Assembly: GCA_021229015.1 (NCBI GenBank)
Contig: CM037791.1
Coordinates: 1,780,103-1,844,102 of the forward strand
Length of the DNA: 64,000 nt
DNA from: Solen grandis
Taxonomy: Eukaryota > Mollusca > Bivalvia > Adapedonta > Solenidae
Direction of reading: 5' to 3'
How positions within the stretch are numbered: position 1 is the stretch's first letter; the number at the start of each line of letters is the position of its first letter. The notes below the pieces were generated by a model. It was given only the letters and a program-made list of their open reading frames with translations, was not told the DNA's origin and did no database searches. Position numbers and translations under genes: made by a program. Below are positions 45,622 to 56,692 of the stretch, piece by piece.

Positions 45622-45800
45622 GGTAATATCCATCCATCATTACACTGTGATCAAGGTCCATCAAAATGATCATGGGAATTTTATAGTAACTGCAAGCCTT
45701 TATAGACTTTGAGCAAGAGCCTATAACTCCCAAGTCAATGGATGCTTGCAATCTGCACTGAAGTTTTTTTTAATCATCTGAAGGACCATGATTATAGGAT
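45622..45800 (+). repeat. Dispersed repeat (partner at 31752)
   Basis: GCAAGCCTTTATAGACTTTG, GAGCCTATAACTCC and ATGGATGCTTGCAATCTGCA match the copy at 31752-31922. It begins directly after the MITE's TTAA. Confidence 0.6.
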
Positions 45801-46207
45801 TACCTCAAATGGCACTAGTTTAAGGGCTATGGGCTCAAACAGTGAAAGTCATGGTAACCTGGCTGGTGCTATGAAAATCTTGTTGGGAGTATGAAACGAA
45901 ACCTAGTTGAGGCTACAAAAGAAACCTGGTTGGAACTCTGAAAACCTCATGGACATGAAAAGTCCAACTGTTTATAGCTCAGCTGGCTATAATTGCATTG
46001 TCTCAATTTTGCTAACTACAATATGCCACAGTACATAAAATGTCAATTATAGCAGTAATCAATTTGTATGTCCAAAGGTTTGAGCATAAATCAATAGACA
46101 ATTAAAGGGCCATTATATCAATTAATACCAGGAACATTATAATCCATGCCTGTACACAAACAAGCAAGTATCAGCTCAATTTTTTGCATGTCTGACATTA
46201 TATAATG

Positions 46208-46280
46208 TCCATTGAAAGCCAGAAGGGGCTATCAGCCTTCTTTTTACATATGCTGATAGCCCCTTCTGGCTTTCAGTGGA
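46208..46280. repeat. Long hairpin, 29 bp stem with one wobble
   Basis: TCCATTGAAAGCCAGAAGGG.. (46208-46236) pairs with ..CCCTTCTGGCTTTCAGTGGA (46252-46280) over 29 bp with one mismatch that is G-T in RNA. The 15 nt loop has CTTCTTTTTACATAT. AT-rich flanks (TTATATAATG / GAATTATAA) could extend it. Confidence 0.85.
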
Positions 46281-47068
46281 TGAATTATAATTCAGAGAGT
46301 TTTAGTCTGTCCTCTTTTTTTCTCTCAGTTTCTAGCAGCCAGACTAAATAGATTTTATTAGTGCCTTATGTCTGGACACCACAAAAGATGTCATCCAGCT
46401 GAACAAGAATGACTGGTTCACAACCTTTATACCTCATCCAGATAATGCTCCTTTCTACAAAAGAACTACCTAGAACCAATCCAACTGCAGAGAACATTTA
46501 TAAAGATCTATAACATAATGAAAATATTGTTGTATTGGAGTGAAAACTCTGCTGAGAAGACGCAGACAGCCATGAAATCATGGATTAGATAGCACTCAGA
46601 GTTATTTAGAATGCTGGTCACACCATTTTTTTCCACCCAAAGGCTGTATTCATGAGCAACTTACATCAAAATTTTGACTTGAGTAGAAAAAGAAGTTGTT
46701 TTCTGATACCTAAGAAGAGACCTACATAAACCGAAAATGGTGTTAAATGTAACCATTATCGGAAAATTCCATTATCTCTATACAAGTAAATCAGGGCAGT
46801 GTGCCTACCTTTGTCAAACTAAAATATAGTATTTTTCCATTAAAAAAAAAAATCTAATTAAATAGAAATTACAATAGCTCAGCGATAAAGGCATTGTTTT
46901 TTTTTGTGTTTTTTTTTCATACAGTGGAGGCACGGGTTCAAGTCTCATTTTATTCATTATATTTTTTTCTTGTATTTTAATTGCATTTTTTATTTTGCTT
47001 TGGCATTTTTTTTTATCATTTATAATGATTATATAAATGGGACGTTTAAATATTGTACATGTACTAAC
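46281..47068. other. Unique and T-rich sequence, no gene seen
   Basis: T runs near 46895-46915 and 47010 make several short minus frames (46814-47107) that I do not support. A tRNA-like GGCACGGGTTCAAGTCTC at 46928 resembles box B but lacks a partner. Confidence 0.4.
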
Positions 47069-47638
47069 AACTAGAGCTGTCAGAGGACAGCACGCTCGAC
47101 TATTCAAAATGCTTGCTGGTAAATCAAATGAAATCTATTTCAATTCTTGCCCTTCATATACTCAGTATATAATAAAATATAGTCAAAAATGATATACCTT
47201 GATAGTCTAATACCCCTAAATAGGTTTATGAAGTCTAAAATCAATCCCATGCCTAGTTACTGAGACATCAGCATAACAACACTGTGCACGCAAAACTTTA
47301 ACAAACTACCCAAAGGGCCATAATTTGTATAAAAATCAGTCCAAGAGTTATCCTCGCTGATTTTCTTATGCCCCAAACTAAATAAATTTCAAAAGGGCCT
47401 TTTCAAAAACTATCTGCCACTATAGTATGATACCACTGAACATATTAAAGAAGTTTCAAATCAAACTCATGTCTGGTTACTGGAATATAAGCAAGAAATT
47501 CCTTGCATGCAAAACTAACCAAAATTTTTAAGTTAAAAAGGGGCCATAACTTGTAATATATTCCATCAAGAATTATCTACCTTCATAGTATGATACCCCT
47601 GAACATATTAAAGATGTTTCAAATCAATCGCATGCCTG
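47069..47638 (+). mobile_element. Helentron-like element, GCTGTC family, left part up to gap
   Basis: It starts AACTAGA, then the hairpin GCTGTCagagGACAGC and GCTCGACTATTCAAAATG. The left 40 bp is nearly identical to the element at 52167. Core units of about 170 bp with GATACCCCTGAACATATTAA follow until the N run. The right end is not present before the 41 bp satellite. Confidence 0.75.
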
Positions 47639-47738
47639 NNNNNNNNNNNNNNNNNNNNNNNNNNNNNNNNNNNNNNNNNNNNNNNNNNNNNNNNNNNNNN
47701 NNNNNNNNNNNNNNNNNNNNNNNNNNNNNNNNNNNNNN
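47639..47738. other. Assembly gap (100 N)
   Basis: Exactly 100 N, with a tandem-core element on its left and a satellite on its right. The join is unverified. Confidence 0.99.
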
Positions 47739-48188
47739 CTTCCATATTGAGTTAATGTACCAACTGATATGCTTGCACACTTCCATATTGAGTTAATGTA
47801 CCAACTGATATGCTTGCACACTTCCATATTGAGTTAATGTACCAACTGATATGCTTGCACACTTCCATATTGAGTTAATGTACCAACTGATATGCTTGCA
47901 TACTTCCATATTGAGTTAATGCACCAAATAATATGCTTGAACACTTCCATTATGAGTTAATGTACCACTTGATATGCTTGCACACTTCCATATTGAGTTA
48001 ATGCACCAAATAATATGCTTGCACACTTCCATATTGAGTTAATGTACCAACTGATATGCTTGCACACTTCCATACTGAGTTAATGTACCAACTGATATGC
48101 TTGCAAACTTCCAAACTGAGCTAATGTACCAATTGATATGCTTGCATGCTTCCATACTGAGTTAATGTACCAAATGATATGCTATCTT
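47739..48188. repeat. 41 bp tandem satellite, about 11 copies
   Basis: The unit is CTTCCATATTGAGTTAATGT then ACCAACTGATATGCTTGCAC and A. The first four copies are identical. Later copies carry shared variants (CAAATAATATGC in two), then progressive divergence toward 48180. The array continues into the gap on the left, so its true length is unknown. Confidence 0.95.
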
Positions 48189-49440
48189 GCCAATGTGTCA
48201 TCTTATAGGTGATTAAAACTGTCGATCATTTGAATTTTCTCTCCTATTTTTCTTATTACAGTTTATTAAATATGTTATTTCCAACATCAATAATTAACAC
48301 ATTTAAATTCAGTTTCAACCTCCATAATGGAATCACACCTAAATTAACAAAGGATCGTAAACATCACTTAATAACTGATGATATGGAAAACAAAATTTGA
48401 CACCATTTCTCTGCAAAGTAAAAAAGCGGGAAATTTAAATGAAAATTTAGTTACTTAAAATAGAAACATGTTGTTATCTCATGATGCAGAAATATGAGCT
48501 ACTATAGAACAGAATTGCAAGAAACACTGTTCAATTACACATTTGAGTCAGCCATAGAGGTTTTACAACACAACATATTGGAAATGATTGCGATACTGAC
48601 AATACCAGATATCCAAATCAATGCCCTCTAGCGGCAGTTACCTGTTTTTTTCTTTCTTTCACTGGAATGGCTAGCAATCATTTTCTGATTATAATGGCCA
48701 TACTTTAGACATTGCGGTCAAGGATTTCCCACTTGTGGGTCCCGTTTTTTGCTGAAGAGACAGCAGCAGAAGAGACAGTAGTTGGATACAAGAAAGTCCG
48801 GGTGCGATACCCTAGTTCATTTTGCGAATAGACCCTTTGGTTCTTTTACGTGTCGATGTAAAGCACCAATACACGGTAGACAAGTTCCTGGGTAGAACTA
48901 ATACTGAGTACTCCGAGTTCCCATAGCAACCCCTTTTTGCTGAGTGCATCTGGTACAAATCAGCAGTTGACACTAACAGTGTCTTGGGATCCCGAGGACA
49001 CCAAAACTTGGCAAGGGACTCCAAAATTGTCATGCCAGGTGTTCCGTCGGGACACTTACTTTTCCAATTGAATGTAAATTGAACAGCCACATTCATTGCA
49101 AACTGACATAAGCATCTTCATAAATCGTTCTTATTAATAACCCTTCTCAATAAATCGCACCTTTACAACCAATATTTATGCGAATAAAGCCATTGTAGAT
49201 CAGAATGACACCGGAAATGGTGTAACGGTAAAAAAAATTGTTACATATTTTAGCAAAGTTTCGTCTGTAAAAAAAAATGTGGCATTTTCTTGATGGTGTC
49301 GGTAAACCAAAGAAATCAAAAATGAAAACTAACAATTATATCAACAAAGATTGTATGAAAAAGAGAAACGAAAACATAATTTTCAGGAGACTTGAAAAAA
49401 GGAATTCAGTTGGCTGAAATGCGAAAATGAAGCCACTGGA
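48189..49440. other. Mostly unique sequence upstream of the hAT relic
   Basis: A minus frame at 48812-49096 (94 codons) shows no domain I recognise. The surrounding sequence is more GC-balanced than its neighbours (48700-49090), so it might be part of an old element. Nothing is claimed. Confidence 0.4.
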
Positions 49441-50810
49441 TTGTTGTGCAGTTTGTGTTGCAAGTATGAAACAGTCGGTTCTTTTGTGACCAGCGGTACA
49501 AATTTTAAAATACAAACAATGAAAAAATATAGCACTAGTGAAGCTTACATTAAGTGTGAACTTAGGTCTAAGGGATCATCCTCAGCATCAGCAAGTGGAG
49601 AAAGGTCTCTTAACATGCTAAATACTGCAGCAAGGAACAAGCTGTAACTCTTGTTCAGTAATGCACACTATGTGGCCAAATTAGGACAACCATACACAGA
49701 CTATGTGCAAATGTGTAAACTTGATAGAACCAATAAACAGCTGGATATTGGAAACACGCATGTCACAGACAAATACTGTCAAATTTTTGTGCATGCTGCT
49801 GCCGATTCCCTTCGTGGAAAACAAAACTTACATGTGCAAGACAGTCCTTTCATTTCCATTATATCCAATGGTTCTACAGACTGCTCATCAAAGGAAGCCG
49901 AGTGGATCATGCTTCGTTCAGCTGCTTCTGGGAAGGTTTGTTGTATTTAGCTTTTCAAGTTTTTGAATTTTCCTAAATATATTCACTTCATGCCACCAAA
50001 TAATATTGATTTATTCCCTTCACAAGATGAGGCCTTTTCAAAATTTTGACTTTTCCTTATATCAAATATACATAGGGCTGTTGGTAACTTATCTACATCC
50101 TTATTAGCGTTAAATATAGATGATGCAAATTATACCTGCTTTACAATTTAGATTTATTTTTAATATGTTGACAGGTTTTGACACAGTTCACAGGCCTTAG
50201 ACACATGACAGAGGCAGATAGTGAGCATATAACCAGAGCAATAGTTGATCTCCTTGATGAACAATTTGGCGGATCATTTACAGATAAGTTGCTGACTGTT
50301 GGCTGTGACGGTGCCTCTGTCATGCTTGGCTTGACGGCTGGTGTGGTGCAGAAGTTGCGACAGCATGCGGACAAACCATATGTGTTTTCAATTCACTGTT
50401 CTGCTCATAGGTAAATTTTACTGTTCTGATAGTGAAGTTATTATTTTCTTATATCACTGTCTGTTTATCCCTAAGTAGATGTGATCATTTCTTTGAAATA
50501 TAATATACTGCAGTGACAGAATAAATGTACTGTTACAACTGTACATGCCTAGTTGTAACGATTGGCAAGAAGTCTTGCTGATATGTATTCATGTCATCCA
50601 AGTAGCAGCTAATTTATGAAAAATACAATGCAAATATACCTTCTAGATTCTGGTTCAAAACATACTTAGCTGGTCAACTACCTGCAACTATGATGAGGAG
50701 GAAATCAAGGACCTGATAGAATCCTGCGCAGTTCCACTGGTGTCTGCTGGCTGTAAGACTGAGTCAGTAGAGAATGAATGGATCCACTTCAAGACTGATA
50801 TTTGCAACAG
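49441..50810 (+). pseudogene. hAT transposase-derived (ZNF862-like) pseudogene, three exon remnants
   Basis: Exon 1 (49441-49935) encodes a Cys-rich start (MLCSLCCKY), then LFSNAHYVAK and DIGNTHVTDKYCQIF. It also has SNGSTDCSSKEAEW, which fits the hAT first catalytic aspartate region. It contains an in-frame TAA at 49645-49647. The donor GT follows AAG at 49936. Exon 2 (50175-50410), after an AG at 50173-50174, joins in frame and carries LTVGCDGASVM (second aspartate) and FSIHCSAHR (CxxH). Exon 3 (50647-50810) has EEEIKDLIESCAVPLVSAGC and ENEWIHFK, which belong near the C-terminus of this family. The catalytic glutamate region between exons 2 and 3 is absent: only 236 bp of intron-like sequence lies there, and the phases do not match. 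Further scraps up to about 51165 (IHSLTWETL then stops) are decayed. Domesticated ZNF862-like genes look alike, but this copy is broken. Confidence 0.75.
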
Positions 50811-51956
50811 GTAATAATGCTCACAATTTAAAGTATTATATTTCTTAATATTTGTCATTTCGACGGTGTACCAATTTAAGAATTTTTCTTGTGATCTCTA
50901 TACAAAGCACTCGTATTTTCAGCAAAAAAGGGATCATTCATTCTCTTACTTGGGAGACATTATGATGAGGGAGTTCAATAAAATGGTTCCAAATCACAAG
51001 CCACACTTTCTCCTTAACTGTTCCAGTTTATGCTTAATGCAACAATAGGACTCTCAGTCGTTTGATTTGATTTTGCTGATTTCATTCACTACTGAAATTT
51101 TTTAATGACAACTGCTGCATCTCAGATCTCAGATGCCATGCCCAGGCACAACAGGACCTTGACAGGTAAGTAACTCACCTTGTTATGCTCAAACACCAGC
51201 CAGGATTCAAAGGCGCTGTACAGGATAGAAGTGGCTGTACCGCCCAGCAAACGACCCAACATCAAGATCCAGAAATTGTTGAAATGCTGAAAGGGAAAAC
51301 AAATAAGTATGAATATCTCATTTTGTATATTAGAATTTTTTCAATTTCTGCATCAAGATATCAAAAATGTCATTTGAGTGAAAATAACACACAACATAAA
51401 AGGGTTCTCAATTTGGAAACTTGGACTCCTATTTTTCTGAAAAGGGATTTCTAAATAATAGGACTGCACATTTTAGCAGAACTTTCCCAAGGACTTTAGT
51501 TTCATAAATCTTAGTGAGAACACTCACCTAAGAGACTAGTTCTAAAAACACTTTAAAGCATCTTAAAGTTTAAAAATTCTGCATTCACAGAATGAACCTT
51601 AAAAATATCAATGCATATCTGCAAATCAAAGAAAAGACTGATGCAACCAGCATAGAACACAGCATGTAAACAACTCTTATCAACCAGATCATGTTTACTC
51701 TGCTTGCTACTCAAAAATAACTGATCATGCAGATTTTATATTTTGCTTCTCGTATTATCCAAAGGTTGAAAAAAGTTTTTTATTATATGACATTTGCCCA
51801 AACAGCTGTTTCCGGTTTTTTAACCATCACATAATTATTTTCTTAAATCTAACACATAACATATAACTTTAAAGCCAAATTACAACTTTCATTTTTTTTT
51901 TTGTTGTTTGGTACTGTCAGTATAGGTCATATGACCAAAAGAATCTTACCATTTCC
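50811..51956. other. Decayed downstream sequence, no gene
   Basis: Near 50910-51045 a possible fourth exon of the hAT relic follows TATTTTCAG but reads into stops. 51121-51165 (ISDAMPRHNRTLTG, then GTAAGT) could be another remnant. The rest is AT-rich without signal. Confidence 0.35.
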
Positions 51957-52053
51957 TATCAAATTTTACTAAACTCGTGCATGAAAATGTTATTAACCTC
52001 GCCCGAGGCTTGCTTAATAACATTTTCATGAACAAGTTTAGTAAAATTTGATA
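51957..52053. repeat. Long hairpin, 40 bp stem with two mismatches
   Basis: TATCAAATTTTACTAAACTC.. (51957-51996) pairs with ..GTTTAGTAAAATTTGATA (52014-52053) over 40 bp with two mismatches. The 17 nt loop CCTCGCCCGAGGCTTGC itself contains a CCTCGcccGAGG hairpin. Confidence 0.88.
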
Positions 52054-52166
52054 TGAAAATAACAATTCAAGTCAGCTTCTCAAAAATAAAATGCACTCTG
52101 GTCATATTTCATAATTTTATTACCTATTTTACTACCAACATATGTGAATATATGTGAATATGACAG

Positions 52167-53489
52167 ACAAGAGCTGTCAGAGGACAGCACGCTTGACTAT
52201 TCAAAATGCTTGTTGGTAAATCGATGAAATCTATTTCAATTCTTGCCCTTCACATACGCTGTACATAATAATAGATATACCTTGATAGTCTGATACCCCT
52301 TAATATTTTTATGATGTCTTAAATCAATCCCATACCTAGTTACTGAGACATAAGCACAATAACACTGTGCATGCAAAACGTTAACTAAAAATCCAAGTTA
52401 GAAAAGGGCCATAATTTGCATAAAATTCAGTCCAAAAGTTATCCTCCTTAGTTTTCTGATGCCCCTGAAGACAATCCTTAACATTCTAGTCAATTCCACA
52501 AGCAATTTCTGAGATATAAGATGGATAGTAGCTTGAATGCAAAAATTTAACCAAATTTCTGAGTTAAAAGGGGGGGGGGGCCCCCATAATTTTTAATATG
52601 TTCCATCAAGTGTTATCTTCCTTTACAGTATGATACCCCTTAACATATTAAAGATGTTTCAAATCAATTGCATGCCTGGATACTGAGATATTAGCATGGA
52701 AGTAACTTGCATGCATAATTTTAACCAAAATTTCTAAGTTAAAAAGGGCAATAATTTGTAACATATTCCCATCAAGAGTTATCTACCATGAAAGAATGAT
52801 AACCATAAACATATTAAAGATGTTTCAAATCAATCCCATGCCTGGATACTGAGATATTAGCATGAAAGTACCTTGCATGCAAAACTTTAACCAAAATTTC
52901 TTAAGTTAAAAAGGGGCCATAATTTGTAACATATTCTATCAAAAGTTATCTACCATCAAAGTATGATACCCCTAAACATATTAAAGATGTTTCAAATCAA
53001 TCACATACCTGGATACTGAGATATAAGCATGAGAGTATCTTGCATGCAAAATTTTAACCAAAATTTCAAAGTTAAAAAGGGGCCATAATTTGTAATATAT
53101 TCCATCAAGAGTTATCTACCTTGGTTGTCTGATGCCCCTAAACATATTCAAAATTTTCAAAGTCAATACCATGAATGGTTATTGAGATACAAACAAGATA
53201 GTAGCTTGCATGCAAAACTTTAACCAAATTTTCTATTGCATGCAAACCTTTAACCAAAAGTTAAAAAGGGGCCATAATTCATAATAAATTCAGTCAAGAG
53301 TTATCTACCTTGGTTGTGTGATGCCCCTAAACATATTTATAAACTTTCAAGTCAATACCATAAATGGTTATTGAGATATAAGGTTGATAGTAACTTGCAT
53401 GTAAAACTTTAACCAAATGCTGCAACGCCAACGCCGACGCAAGGGCGACTACAATAGCTCTCATATTCTTCAAATATTCGAGCTAAAAA
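52167..53489 (+). mobile_element. Helentron-like element, GCTGTC family, both ends present
   Basis: The left end is ACAAGA, GCTGTCagagGACAGC and GCTTGACTATTCAAAATG. About seven core units of roughly 130-175 bp follow, with GATACCCCTTAACATATTAA, TTGCATGCAAAACTTTAACC and AAAAAGGGGCCATAATTTGT. The microsatellite is reduced to ACGCCAACGCCGACGC (about 53426). The right hairpin AGCTCTCATATTCTTCAAATATTCGAGCT and AAAAAA end it. The subterminal words no longer match exactly, so this copy is older than 25200-26419. Confidence 0.8.
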
Positions 53490-53902
53490 ACTGTAATATA
53501 AAACCTGTTCAGCTTAAGAATTTGGTGTAATCTGGTTCTTGAATGGTATTAAATGGGGTTTCTGAGAAGTACAGGATTAACTTGATTTTAAATGTCCTAT
53601 AAATCGTTTTCATATTTACTTTTTACATTCTGTAAAATGATGCAATCTCATCCGGCATTAATACATTACACAAAAGATTATTCTCATTTTATTTTATTTC
53701 TTCATTTTACCTTGAAATTCTTCTAAACAACAAAATGCATGAATGGCTGAGATTCAATAAGTATCAATTAAGCTTACTGTGGCAACTGAATGAAACATAA
53801 ATATTTTATCTTAACAGCAAGGTCCTTATTGATACTGATACAAACATGCTGAATGAATCCGATGAAAAATTAAAATGTGTGTTACACAACATATAATGAT
53901 AT
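53490..53902. other. Unique sequence, no gene seen
   Basis: No feature supported. Confidence 0.45.
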
Positions 53903-54222
53903 TTGTTTGTTTGTTTCCTCATTGGGTTTAACATCCCACCAATGTTTTTTCAGTCATTTGTTGACTATATCTATTTGAAATATATATATATAGTGCTACC
54001 ATACTGCAATATCATGCCATAAGCATGTGGCATGATACCACACCCGGTCACATTATCCTGACACAAGGCCAACCAGTCCTAAAACTACCCTTATATGCTG
54101 AGCACCAAGCAAGGGAGCTAAACCAGCACCAATTTCATAACTTTGGTATGTTGCGGCCAGGGATCGAACCCATAACCTCCTAATTCCCAGGTGGATGCTC
54201 TAAGCATTCAGCTACATATCTG
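53903..54222 (-). mobile_element. tRNA-derived SINE, family C
   Basis: The minus-strand head is seen as the complement of GGGATCGAACCCATAACCTC (box B) and TAAGCATTCAGCTACA (box A, mutated). The body has ATGCTGAGCACCAAGCAAG, GGCATGATACCACACCCGG and ATATAGTGCTACCA. It ends at TGTTTGTTTCCTCATTGGG. A TATATATA expansion lies in the tail. Confidence 0.75.
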
Positions 54223-54574
54223 TAGCTCAACATGTTAACATAAAACTAGAAATGTGTCTAGAGGACACAGATGCCCCCACCTTTTCATTTTCCAAAACAA
54301 AGGCCAACACCCAGGAGTGCAAGTCCTGTTCTGAGTAATATATCCAAGCAGTTTAGTCTGTAGCACAAATACCTTCAGAGTTACCTGTGTCACAGTTTTG
54401 GGATGGACAGACTGACAAAGGCAAATCTATATGCCTCACTTATTGATAGGGGGAAAAAATACCCAGATGCACAAGTTCATGTCTTAATATATCCATGAAG
54501 TTTCAAGTCTGTAGTACAAATACTTTCATAGCTACATGTCCTTAAATGCTGTAGGCACTTGTGACCTCCTTTGA

Positions 54575-54722
54575 CCAGTGCAGACCAAGATCAGCTTGCA
54601 CATCCATGCAGTCTGATTAAGGTCTGCACTGTTCGCTTTTCAGTTTACATATAAATTTTCAGCAAGCTTTTCCACAAACAACTATTGGTGAAGTCCGAAA
54701 TGAGAGATACATGACAAGTCAT
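54575..54722. repeat. Dispersed repeat with GTGCAGACCAAGATCAGC hairpin
   Basis: AGTGCAGACCAAGATCAGCT and TCTGATTAAGGTCTGCACTG form an imperfect inverted pair, reminiscent of the centre of families A and B. GAGAGATACATGACAAGTCA closes it. Terminal TTAA is not visible. Confidence 0.45.
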
Positions 54723-54726
54723 TAAG

Positions 54727-55030
54727 TTTGTTTGTTTGTTGGGTTTAACGTCATACCAACAGTATTTTAGTCATTTGGAGATGATGTCTATTTGAGACAG
54801 ATATAGTGCTGTCACACTGCAGTATCACGCTGTAGACATGTGGCATGATACCACACCCAGTCACATTATCCTGATTTCCAGTCCTGGAACTACAGCTACA
54901 TGCTGAGTACCAAGCAAGGTAGCTATAACAGTACCATTTTTTACGACTTTGATATGTCGCGGCCGGGGATCGAACCCAAGATATCCCGCTCCCGAAGCAG
55001 ACGTTTTAACCACTTGGCCACCGGGGACGG
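54727..55030 (-). mobile_element. tRNA-derived SINE, family C, best preserved head
   Basis: On the minus strand it begins CGTCCCCGGTGGCCAAGTGG (box A TGGCCAAGTGGTTAAA) and reaches box B GGGTTCGATCCCC. The family C body follows, with CAAAGTCGTAAAAAATGGTA, ACTCAGCATGTAGC, the CACGCTGTAGACATGTGGCA block on the plus strand and GACAGATATAGTGCTGTCAC. It ends at a TTTG-rich tail (54727-54740). Confidence 0.8.
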
Positions 55031-55189
55031 TTCCAATTAAGGAACTATTAAAGAAATGAGAAGTTACCAAGCAAAACATGTCTAGACTGATATATCAGTG
55101 TATTCATAAGCCTGCCATGGTAAATAATTCACAATCAAAATCATAATCTAATGGTGAAGGCAATACATATAGTTGTTGTAGTAATGGGG

Positions 55190-55327
55190 TTTACCGTCAC
55201 TGTGATAGTATTTCAATCATGTAGCGACGTCCAGCTAATTACAGGTGGAGGAAGACCCCGAGTACACAGAGGTACCCGGGTAGAACCACCGACCTACCGC
55301 AAGCCAACTGGAAGGCTTCCTCACATG
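55190..55327 (-). mobile_element. SINE family D, headless
   Basis: GATAGTATTTCAATCATGTA, GCGACGTCCAGCTAATTACA, GGTGGAGGAAGACCCCGAGT and GGAAGGCTTCCTCACATGA match family D. The sequence stops a few bases after the shared truncation point. Confidence 0.72.
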
Positions 55328-55837
55328 AGCAATACATATAGTTTTGAAATGACATTGACCAAACGTGTAGAACATAGTCAGAAGCCAACATCACTTTTAC
55401 ACAGATCTGCAACACTAAGTCACCATACACTGACTTCATCATCAGCCTGTGATTAAATGTATCATATAAACAATGCTTTTTGTCTGGGTCACTGACACCG
55501 CTATTTGACACATAGTAATTTAATCAACATGCAATTTTTGCACAAAATTTTGTGTGTCTAAATGTCTTCTGCTGACATGTCACTTTAACTGGTATCAGAT
55601 AAACAGGGAAAATCTACATGCTAATGAGATCTTTATAGCGTTTCATATGACTTAACAAGATCTCCACGCCCTGTATTGACAGTTATGCTTTCCCTAAAAT
55701 ATTTAAACAACTATAAAATTAAGATGCATATAAAATCACTGCGTCTGCTGGAAAACTCGTAACAAATTGTTGTTTATTAATGCATGCAGTGAACCAATGT
55801 ATGTAACCAAGGTTACTTTGATGAAAAGGCATTGGGT
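55328..55837. other. Unique sequence, no gene seen
   Basis: Overlapping opposite-strand frames (55151-55456, 55239-55511) start inside the SINE and have no domain. Confidence 0.4.
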
Positions 55838-55952
55838 ATATAGACTCATATAGACTCATTTTGATACCTTGGCAAACAGAGGAGACCCTGATCAGACAGC
55901 TCCCTGTGTCTGCTTTTCCCAAAGTGTCAAGTATATGGGGTATGGGGTTAAC
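55838..55952. mobile_element. Truncated MITE family B
   Basis: CATATAGACTCATTTTGATA, GCAAACAGAGGAGACCCTGA and CAGACAGCTCCC are followed by GGGGTATGGGGTTAAC. Half of the element is missing. Confidence 0.5.
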
Positions 55953-56016
55953 ATAGTTAATACCTATTCCTTAATCTTACAGCTAGATACAAACAGCAGC
56001 TTAGTGGAAATGACTG

Positions 56017-56252
56017 TTAACCCTTTACATCATGAATAGTCATGTACAAATTCATGATTTGATGAGTATTGATTGATTGATCTTTAAATGGTTTATGAAA
56101 TAATGGATTTTTCTTTGCCACAGGGGACTGTGTAGAAAGATGTGAGCAAATAGAGGAGACCCTGATCAGACAGGTCCTATAGGAGCTGTCTGATCTGGGT
56201 CTGCTCTGTTAGCTAATGCATCAAAAAGAACCTATATGAAGTAAAGGGTTAA
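56017..56252 (+). mobile_element. TTAA MITE family B, best preserved copy
   Basis: TTAACCCTTTACATCATGAA..GAAGTAAAGGGTTAA with TTAA on each side. The centre AGACAGGTCCTATAGGAGCT then GTCTGATCTGGG forms an inverted pair with GATCAGACAGG. 236 bp. Confidence 0.8.
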
Positions 56253-56692
56253 CACAGATTTAACTGTAGTATATAAATACATGATATTCTGCTTTTTACA
56301 AATGTTGTGGGTAAAAATCTTCCTACCTTTGTGATGCAAGCACCTCCATATAAAATCCCATACAGTATACAGTTGCTTCTACGGCCACTGGAACAGACAT
56401 AATAGCACCACCCATAAACAGAACGTAACACAGCAGATATGTATTCTCTCCAAGCTATAATCCCTTCTGCTTAATCTAATTCCTAGACATCTTGCAGAAA
56501 TTTGGTTGTATCAATTACTGTTTTGAGTTTCTCTCTGGGTTAGATATTTTAAACCATTTCTTACCTAAAATGCATTTAGTATCTCAAAACTGAGGTCTTT
56601 TTTATTCATGGGTTATTAGTTTTTATTTTTTCCACACACACAAAAAAAAATTCCAGTTTATATGTATTGCTTAATAATATGAAACAAGAGGG
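56253..56692. other. Unique sequence, no gene seen
   Basis: No feature supported; A-rich tract near 56640. Confidence 0.4.

Noticed and set aside
47739..48188. Regular 41 bp repeats, CRISPR-like at first sight
   Set aside because: There are no spacers, since the whole 41 bp is repeated, and the sequence context is eukaryotic. It is a satellite.
48812..49096. 94-codon minus frame upstream of the hAT relic
   Set aside because: No known domain. Could be part of an unidentified element, but the sequence gives no support for a gene.
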